A stretch of DNA of 60,000 nucleotides from Nematostella vectensis (Eukaryota; Cnidaria; Anthozoa; Actiniaria; Edwardsiidae): NCBI RefSeq assembly GCF_932526225.1, contig NC_064034.1:17188887-17248886 (forward strand), in the 5' to 3' direction. The notes beneath the pieces were generated by a model. It had not been told where the DNA came from and ran no database searches. It saw only the letters and a list, made by a program, of their open reading frames with translations. Made by a program: the position numbers and the translations under genes. This document shows, one piece after another, positions 57,201 to 60,000 of the stretch (the stretch's first letter is position 1; each line of letters opens with the position of its first letter).

Positions 57201-59214
57201 CCCTCCATTCACCGCTCTCAATAGCGACCACACGGTAGCCGGCGTGATACCCCCTATCCTGACCAGCATCGTCACAAGTACATGCGGTGTGTGCCAAAAC
57301 TCCCCTACTTTCCTGGACATCACGAGCCCTCAGGACAATGCCACCATAATGAAGGAAAACCTGGACGCCACCATGGACATGTCATTTCCAGTAAGCGCCA
57401 TCAAAGGCCAGGTCAATGTCGCAGGGTTGTATGTCCCACTAGTAAAGATTCCTGGTGTATTGGTATTGTCCAGACAAGAACCCGCGGCGGCCAGGTACGC
57501 CAAGGTGGTGGTGTCGTCTATTTTCCAGTGCTGGCCCATCGTGGTTATCAACGTGTGCTTCATGCTCTTGGCGGGCGTTATCATATGGGCTTTGGTGAGT
57601 CTTTACATTTCGCGGTAAATGATTTATTACATTTTGCGTTGAAAAGCTTTTACATTTTGTTAAACATTTATTACATTTTGCGTTGAAAGCTATTACATTT
57701 CGCGTTAGTTATTACATTTTGTGGTAGAAAAAATTTCCGGACAGACCGCTTCCTTTTTTTTCACGAGTTCTCTTTTTAGATCATCAGAACGTCGCTCCTG
57801 GGTGGCCATTCAAAAGAAAGAAAAATTTACAATAGCCTGATAATAGCACACCAGGCCCGTACCCAGGACTTGGGGGTGCGGTTAACTTTTCGGGGGGTGG
57901 GGGTTGGGGAGGGGGTGAGTTTTCTGATAAAACCATCCCCGAAAGAACAAAAGGTTTTTTATGCCATTGCAGTATTTCCAAGGGACTTTTATTACCGTAT
58001 TTGGCAATAAAAAAGTTTGACGTATATATTTATATTATACCATAGTGATCTAGGATGCCTTTTTTATTATTCGCTTATGCTTTATAGTTTTGTGCCGTTG
58101 TGGGGGTGGGGGGGGCTGCGAACCCACCCTCTGCACCCCCCCTGGGTACGGGCCTGCACACGGAAAATGTTTGGAAAAGGACAAAGGCTGTGTGAACGAG
58201 AAACAAGAAAACGTTTAAACAGTGATCCTTTGTTGATATATTTTTTAGGAGCATGGAAGAAACAAAGGCCAGTTTCCAAACCAAGTTATTCCTGGTATCC
58301 AGGAAGGGGTGTGGTGGGCGATAGCCACGATGACCACAGTAGGGTACGTCAAACAATGACCATATGACTGCTTTCCAAAACCTCTACATGATAACACATG
58401 CGTTTCCCTTCGTCTCAGCTACGGTGACCCCTCGTCTCTCTCTCCTTAACCTCTACATGTCTATCGCATGATTTTCCCTTCGTAGCAGCTACGGTGACCG
58501 AATCAACTCTTACCCCATAACCTCTAAATGCCTAACACATGGTTTTTCCATTTCGCCGCAGCTACAGTGACCGCTCAACTGCTCTCCAAAACCTCTACAT
58601 GATAACACATGCGTTTCCCTTCGTCTCAGCTACGGTCACCCCTCGTCTCTCTCTCCTTAACCTCTACATGTCTATCGCATGATTTTCCCTTCGTAGCAGC
58701 TACGGTGACCGAATCACCTTTTACCCCATAACCTCTAAATGCCTAACACATGGTTTTCCATTTCGCCGCAGCTACGGTGACCGCTCAACTGCTCTCCAAA
58801 ACCTCTACATGATAACACATGCGTTTCCCTTCGTCTCAGCTACGGTGACCCCTCGTCTCTCTCTCCTTAACCTCTACATGTCTATCGCATGATTTTCCCT
58901 TCGTAGCAGCTACGGTGACCGAATCAACTCTTACCCCATAACCTCTAAATGCCTAACACATGATTTTCCCTTTGTCGCAGCTATCGTGACCGCTCAACTC
59001 TCCCCATAACCTCTAAATGCCTAACACATGATTTTCCTTTCGCCTCAGCTACGGTGACCGCTCGCCTCTGTCCCTTGCCGGGCGGCTGTTCGCTGTTGTG
59101 TGGTCGTTGGTTGGAATCATAATGGCGTCCATGCTGATCGCATCCATCTCCTCATCTCTAACCATCACTGTTGTTGACGAGATTAGCAGCTCGGGAGTGA
59201 CCAGAGGGGAGAGG
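24192..59214 (+). CDS. FN3-repeat, GluR0-like potassium channel gene (continues past window)
   Basis: One plus-strand gene of 17 visible exons. A hydrophobic leader is followed by thirteen FN3-type exons, a Cys-containing juxtamembrane domain with helix M1, a pore exon ([13 protein letters not shown]) and an exon giving YGD plus the second helix. Every FN3 exon starts and ends in phase 1, so any can be gained or skipped without a frame change. TVGYGD is the potassium filter. With a leader and extracellular FN3 array, M1 runs out-to-in and the pore loop must enter from the cytoplasm. That is the inverted topology of ionotropic glutamate receptors and bacterial GluR0. The pre-M1 phrase [13 protein letters not shown] and post-pore SSSLTI fit that class. 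An S2 lobe and stop codon should lie beyond 60000. One FN3 exon has a stop codon (46261). Confidence 0.8.
24603..24872 (+). CDS. FN3 exon 1
   Basis: Acceptor CTTCTCTAG, donor GATGGAG|GTGAGG, phase 1-1. It encodes [20 protein letters not shown] and [18 protein letters not shown], with the FN3 core Trp and the Tyr-corner motif. Confidence 0.9.
25136..25563. mobile_element. Pogo/Tigger-like MITE
   Basis: Ends CAGTAGAACCCCGCT and AGCGAGGTTCTACTG, flanked by TA on both sides (TA target duplication). 428 bp without transposase. The AACTCG-type interior is typical of pogo-derived non-autonomous elements. Confidence 0.8.
25577..25742 (-). mobile_element. CCGTAGCAGG-family MITE, inverted copy
   Basis: Reverse-complement of the family: GCCGAAGCAGTGGGTGGGG at left, GCCTGCTACGGC at right. 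It lies 14 bp from the pogo-like MITE. Confidence 0.8.
25845..25925 (-). repeat. tRNA-like sequence in an inverted repeat
   Basis: The minus strand holds CTCAGTGGTGTAATAGAGCA (box A/D-arm-like) and CTGGGTGCGACTCCCAG (T-arm-like; the B-box is imperfect). It is framed by AACAACAC / GTGTTGTT. Acceptor-stem pairing is uncertain, so a tRNA pseudogene or SINE is more likely than a working tRNA. Confidence 0.35.
26290..30545. repeat. 4.2-kb AT-rich ~40-44-bp satellite
   Basis: About 100 units containing AATCAAGATTAGTAGAATAG and GGTGTTCCTGAAAACCTAAA, diverged by point changes and A-run length. Higher-order copies recur about 1.86 kb apart (around 27107/28969 and 27951/29805). A secondary ~175-bp duplication is near 30170-30505. 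Read on the minus strand, each unit has CTACTAATCTTGATTTTTAT then TTAGG, which resembles a branch point, T-tract and AG. It lies in the 14-kb intron after FN3 exon 1. Confidence 0.93.
30546..31869. other. Intron stretch, no exon seen
   Basis: Single-copy-looking DNA between two arrays. The 79-codon ORF at 31100 shows no domain. Confidence 0.5.
31870..33010 (+). repeat. ~58-bp tandem array
   Basis: About 19 diverged units with GGTCTGCGCGGAGTTGCGTC, TTACATCTTCATGACGATTT and CCAG. The pyrimidine-rich stretch ending in CCAG resembles a 3' splice site on the plus strand. The unit is not a multiple of three, so the 231-codon ORF at 32180 is an artefact. Confidence 0.88.
33170..33960 (-). repeat. 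Diverged repeats with minus-strand splice-acceptor-like motifs
   Basis: Minus-strand strings such as TACTAACAACTCTCTCTTTC then GTTTCAG (about 33440-33470), and a duplicated CTTTTCAG|GATAAAACCTCA (33580-33640). Longer phrases (GGGTGAAATAACCAGACTGT) recur about 160 bp apart. No coding exon is convincing. Confidence 0.5.
33961..37412. other. Large-intron DNA, no exon seen
   Basis: AT-rich single-copy-looking sequence. A G-run tract lies at 34705-34795 (GGGGAGGGGTGGGAAGGGG and similar). ORFs of 60-118 codons on both strands have no recognisable domain. Confidence 0.5.
37413..38070. mobile_element. Element with CGCTTAATGTAA motifs and CRE palindromes
   Basis: Inverted ends TTGTATCACCCCTTAATGTA / TACATTAAGCGGTGATACAA. 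The left end carries about ten CGCTTAATGTAA motifs. The interior holds three ~130-bp copies, one inverted, containing AAGTGTGGTTGCCCGACGAT. The palindrome TGACGTCATCGATGACGTCA occurs twice and a diverged version once. No transposase. Confidence 0.8.
38069..38166. mobile_element. Short foldback element AACCTGAGTATCAGGC
   Basis: Inverted ends AACCTGAGTATCAGGC / GCCTGATACTCAGGTT around a ~66-bp core. It abuts the end of the preceding element. Confidence 0.75.
38167..38815. other. Intron DNA before FN3 exon 2
   Basis: No exon or clear repeat seen. A pyrimidine tract ending TTTATCTAG supplies the acceptor at 38815. Confidence 0.5.
38816..39124 (+). CDS. FN3 exon 2
   Basis: Acceptor TTTTATCTAG, donor CTTTCAG|GTGAGA, phase 1-1. 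It encodes [30 protein letters not shown] and [20 protein letters not shown]. It lies 13.9 kb after FN3 exon 1. Confidence 0.92.
39125..40589. other. Intron DNA, no exon seen
   Basis: Contains a CCCC-rich repeat (39220-39495, TCTATTAAGCCCC and AAAAGCCCCCGGGGCTT) that looks like a decayed MITE. It leads into ragged first units of the 46-bp array (TTTCTCTCGTTGTAGTA near 40480). Confidence 0.5.
40590..46060 (+). repeat. 46-bp satellite of 3'-splice-site units
   Basis: About 119 highly similar units: CCCTAATATCACTGTAATAT, ATACCACCCTTTCTCTCGCT, GTAGTA. Each has a branch-point-like CTAAT, a pyrimidine tract and TAG|TACC. The array ends at CTCGCAG|TACCC, the acceptor of the next FN3 exon. Several internal units carry the same TGT deletion giving CTCGCAG|TACCC (42631, 43816, 44403). 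Higher-order periods of 1185 bp and 644 bp are visible. Confidence 0.97.
46058..46357 (+). CDS. FN3 exon 3, with in-frame stop
   Basis: Acceptor TCTCGCAG, donor GAGGATG|GTGGGT, 300 bp, phase 1-1. It encodes [20 protein letters not shown] and, after the stop, [22 protein letters not shown] at 46261-46263 stands where the related exons have CAG (LQKF), so a single C-to-T change explains it. Skipping the exon keeps the frame. It may be a dead or skipped exon, or an allele. Confidence 0.88.
46473..46629. mobile_element. GTACCCAGG-family MITE
   Basis: Ends GGCGTGTACCCAGGATT and CCCCTGTGTACGCGC, with AAGGGGGTGCGCGCGCACCC inside. Related to the copy at 57852-58156. It lies in the intron after FN3 exon 3. 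Confidence 0.65.
46832..47140 (+). CDS. FN3 exon 4
   Basis: Acceptor CTCCCCTAAG, donor GAGGCTG|GTAAGT, phase 1-1. It encodes [51 protein letters not shown]. Confidence 0.9.
47141..48346. repeat. Intron with a ~21-bp pyrimidine repeat at 47815-48250
   Basis: About 20 variants of CTCCTCCCCTACACCTCTCTG on the plus strand. It lies about 100 bp before the acceptor of FN3 exon 5, so it forms an extended pyrimidine region. The rest of the intron has no visible feature. Confidence 0.85.
48347..48646 (+). CDS. FN3 exon 5
   Basis: Acceptor CACCTTCAG, donor CAGACAG|GTATGT. It encodes [33 protein letters not shown] and [20 protein letters not shown]. Confidence 0.93.
49026..49313 (+). CDS. FN3 exon 6
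   Basis: Acceptor TTTCTCATAG, donor CAGGACG|GTAATT. It encodes [32 protein letters not shown] and [20 protein letters not shown]. Confidence 0.93.
49336..51435. mobile_element. Pogo/Tc1-like composite element
   Basis: Outer ends CAGTGGAACCCCGCT and ATCGGGGTTTCACCG next to TA dinucleotides. Inside are two near-identical ~140-bp direct repeats (49411-49548 and 50664-50803, sharing AATTTAACCCGCTTTATACG). No intact transposase. It fills most of the intron between FN3 exons 6 and 7. Confidence 0.6.
51541..51840 (+). CDS. FN3 exon 7
   Basis: Acceptor TCCCTTTAG, donor GAGTCAG|GTAAGT. It encodes [33 protein letters not shown] and [20 protein letters not shown]. Confidence 0.93.
52240..52450 (+). 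repeat. ~22-bp array of E-box motifs
   Basis: About nine units of GTCACGTGATTTTTAGTCAAT. Six keep a perfect CACGTG (52260, 52283, 52305, 52327, 52393, 52415) and others are one base off. It is intronic, 130 bp before the first of the triplicated exons. It may be a bHLH-binding cluster or just a repeat. Confidence 0.85.
52582..52932 (+). CDS. FN3 exon 8a
   Basis: Acceptor TGCGTTCGCAG, donor GAGGATG|GTAAGA, 351 bp, phase 1-1. It encodes [33 protein letters not shown], an insert rich in N-glycosylation sequons (NHS, NAT, NLT, NAS) and [20 protein letters not shown]. Confidence 0.95.
53145..53495 (+). CDS. FN3 exon 8b (second copy)
   Basis: Same splice sites, length and phase as 8a. It begins [12 protein letters not shown] and has VYGHSPF. 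It can be included, skipped or chosen with 8a/8c without a frame change. Confidence 0.95.
53708..54058 (+). CDS. FN3 exon 8c (third copy)
   Basis: Apparently identical in coding sequence to 8b; the donor context is GTAAGG rather than GTAAGA. Confidence 0.95.
54535..54592 (+). repeat. Duplicated 3' splice site before FN3 exon 9
   Basis: CTCTAG|TACCGGAAGTGCC at 54532-54550 is repeated as CTTTAG|TACCGGAAGTGCC at 54574-54592. Only the second leads into the open FN3 frame. Confidence 0.8.
54580..54894 (+). CDS. FN3 exon 9
   Basis: Acceptor TGTGCTTTAG, donor GAAGAGC|GTGAGT. It encodes [33 protein letters not shown] and [19 protein letters not shown]. Confidence 0.92.
54945..55050 (+). repeat. ATC trinucleotide microsatellite
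   Basis: ATCATCATC tract with CAACAACA interruptions in the intron before FN3 exon 10. Confidence 0.9.
55104..55436 (+). CDS. FN3 exon 10, with polybasic loop
   Basis: Acceptor GCCTTTCTAG, donor TCACTGG|GTGAGT. It encodes [31 protein letters not shown] and [19 protein letters not shown] six-Arg run in [13 protein letters not shown] interrupts the mid-domain loop and resembles a furin-type site. Confidence 0.92.
55792..56109 (+). CDS. FN3-like exon 11 (divergent)
   Basis: Acceptor CTGATCACAG, donor TATGCAG|GTGGGA, phase 1-1. It encodes [35 protein letters not shown] and [19 protein letters not shown]. The core Trp is absent but the strand and Tyr-corner pattern remain. A second donor (GTGAGA, 56125) is also possible. 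Confidence 0.82.
56250..57095 (+). repeat. GATGGT / GGT / GATGGC microsatellite block
   Basis: (GATGGT)n to about 56434, (GGT)n to 56528, mixed GACGGT/GGTGGT to 56606, about 61 nearly perfect GATGGC hexamers to 56975, then mixed GATGCT/GACGGT. It lies between exon 11 and the juxtamembrane exon. Long His/Arg and Met/Ala/Val ORFs here are artefacts. Confidence 0.98.
57155..57594 (+). CDS. Juxtamembrane domain and helix M1 exon
   Basis: Acceptor CCACTCCAG, donor GCTTTG|GTGAGT, phase 1 to 0. It encodes [47 protein letters not shown] and the helix [20 protein letters not shown]. The F/Y-x-P...PG..VL phrase just before M1 resembles the end of the S1 lobe of ionotropic glutamate receptors. Confidence 0.88.
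57602..57727. repeat. ATTACATTTTGCGTT motif cluster
   Basis: Five or six copies of TTACATTTTGCGTT/TTACATTTCGCG immediately after the M1 exon donor. They match the ends of the element at 16010-16800, so this is probably a solo end of that family. Confidence 0.7.
57852..58156. mobile_element. GTACCCAGG-family MITE
   Basis: Inverted ends CAGGCCCGTACCCAGG / CCTGGGTACGGGCCTG with G-rich flanks inside. ~305 bp, non-coding. It lies in the intron between the M1 and pore exons. Confidence 0.85.
58249..58343 (+). CDS. Pore-loop exon of the channel
   Basis: Acceptor ATTTTTTAG, donor GTAGG|GTACGT, phase 0 to 2. It encodes [32 protein letters not shown], the pore helix and the first filter residues. The intron splits the GYG glycine codon. 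Confidence 0.92.
58384..59060 (+). repeat. ~70-bp array of channel 3' splice sites with YGD codons
   Basis: Ten acceptors of type CAG|CTACGGTGACC at 58419, 58489, 58562, 58630, 58700, 58772, 58840, 58910, 58981 and 59049; only the last leads to an open exon. Units differ in a three-unit pattern (CGTCTCAG, CGTAGCAG, CGCCGCAG), giving a 210-bp higher-order period. Confidence 0.96.
59049..59214 (+). CDS. Filter end and second membrane helix exon
   Basis: Acceptor CGCCTCAG completes Gly and gives [20 protein letters not shown], then [35 protein letters not shown]. Donor GAGAGG|GTAAGG, phase 2 to 0. The SSSLT stretch after the helix is the type seen at the M3-S2 border in prokaryotic glutamate receptor channels. 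Confidence 0.92.
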
Positions 59215-60000
59215 GTAAGGGAGTGACCAGGGGGAGAGGGTTAGGGAGTGACTAGAGGGGAGAGGGTAAGGGAGTGACCAGGGGGAGAGGGTTAGGGAGT
59301 GGCCAGAGGGGAGAGGGTAAGGGAGTGACCAGGGGGAGAGGGTTAGGGAGTGACCAAAGGGGAGAGGGTAAGGGAGTGACCAGGGGGGGAGAGGGTAAGG
59401 GAGTGACCAGGGGGAGAGGGTAAGGGAGTGACCAGGGGGAGAGGGTTAGGGAGTGACCATGGGAGAGAGGGTAAGGTAGTGACCAGAGGGGAGAGGGTTA
59501 GGGAGTGACCAGGGGGGAGAGGGTAAGGGAGTGACCAGAGGGGAGAGGGTAAGGGAGTGACTAGGGGGGAGAGGGTAAGGGAGTGACCAGAGGGGAGAGG
59601 GTAAGGGAGTGACCAGAGGGGAGAGGGTAAGGGAGTGACTAGGGGGGAGAGGGTAAGGGAGTGACCAGAGGGGAGAGGGTAAGGGAGTGACCAGAGGGTA
59701 GAGGGTAAGGGAGTGACCAGAGGGGAGAGGGGAAGGGAGTGACTAGGGGGGAGAGGGTAAGGGACTGACCAGGGGGAGAGGGTTAGGGAGTGACTAGAGG
59801 GGAGAGGGTAAGGGAGTGACCAGGGGGAGAGGGTTAGGGAGTGACTAGAGGGGAGAGGGTAAGGGAGTGACCAGGGGGAGAGGGTAAGGGAGTGACCAGA
59901 GGGGAGAGGGTAAGGGAGTGACCAGAGGGGAGAGGGTAAGGGAGTGACCAGAGGGGAGAGGGTAAGGGAGTGACCAGGGGGAGAGGGTAAGGGAGTGACC
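59190..60000 (+). repeat. ~26-bp array of 5' splice site copies
   Basis: About 31 units of GGGAGTGACCAGAGGGGAGA plus GGGTAA, continuing past the window. The unit is the last 20 bases of the preceding exon plus its donor, so most units contain GAGAGG|GTAAGG and some GAGAGG|GTTAGG. Confidence 0.96.

Noticed and set aside
56202-57323. 373-codon His/Arg-rich minus ORF and 304-codon Met/Val/Ala plus ORF
   Set aside because: Pure translations of the GATGGT/GGT/GATGGC microsatellite; every frame is open because the units are hexamers. The true exon begins at 57155 on the plus strand.
57780-57801. Possible 22-bp mini-exon (TTTTTAG|ATCATCAGAACG...CTGG|GTGGCC)
   Set aside because: It would shift the phase between the M1 exon (phase 0 exit) and the pore exon (phase 0 entry), which join perfectly without it.

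Overview
The window is animal nuclear DNA: genes are broken into many short exons with GT..AG introns, and the introns are packed with minisatellites, microsatellites and small inverted-repeat transposons. The gene content (secreted lipase, alpha-type nicotinic receptor, long FN3 repeat protein) and the style of the repeats suggest a cnidarian, most likely a sea anemone. That assignment is inference; no species marker was seen.

Layout: (1) 201-471, minus strand, a probable first coding exon of an unrecognised gene running off the left edge. (2) 2542-9113, plus strand, seven exons of a pancreatic-type lipase (alpha/beta-hydrolase plus PLAT domain). Its N-terminal exons are not visible, and the first visible exon is preceded by a 1.4-kb 33-bp minisatellite. 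(3) 10515-10796, minus, a small two-pass membrane protein. (4) 13550-19058, minus, seven exons of an alpha-type nicotinic acetylcholine receptor subunit lacking only its signal-peptide exon. (5) 24192 to beyond the right edge, plus, a very long gene: a hydrophobic leader exon, thirteen FN3-type exons (all phase 1-1), a cysteine-containing juxtamembrane exon with the first membrane helix, a pore exon, and an exon with the TVGYGD selectivity-filter residues and the second helix. The pore resembles bacterial GluR0-type potassium-selective glutamate receptor channels, so this looks like an FN3-tethered, inverted-topology K+ channel.

The most striking pattern is that several tandem arrays are copies of a neighbouring exon-intron junction. 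The 33-bp array copies the lipase 3' splice site. A 46-bp array of about 119 units copies the 3' splice site of an FN3 exon that also has an in-frame stop. A 70-bp array copies the 3' splice site and YGD codons of the channel filter. A 26-bp array copies the donor of the next exon. A short array copies a donor of the nicotinic receptor. Another FN3 exon is triplicated with its intron in 563-bp units. Together they suggest minisatellites born at splice junctions that create runs of competing or decoy splice sites.

The remaining sequence is mostly intron or intergenic DNA holding MITE families, two element families with repeated subterminal motifs, a 4.2-kb AT-rich array, a 58-bp array, an E-box array and GAT/GGT microsatellites. 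No rRNA, CRISPR, operon or prokaryotic gene was seen.
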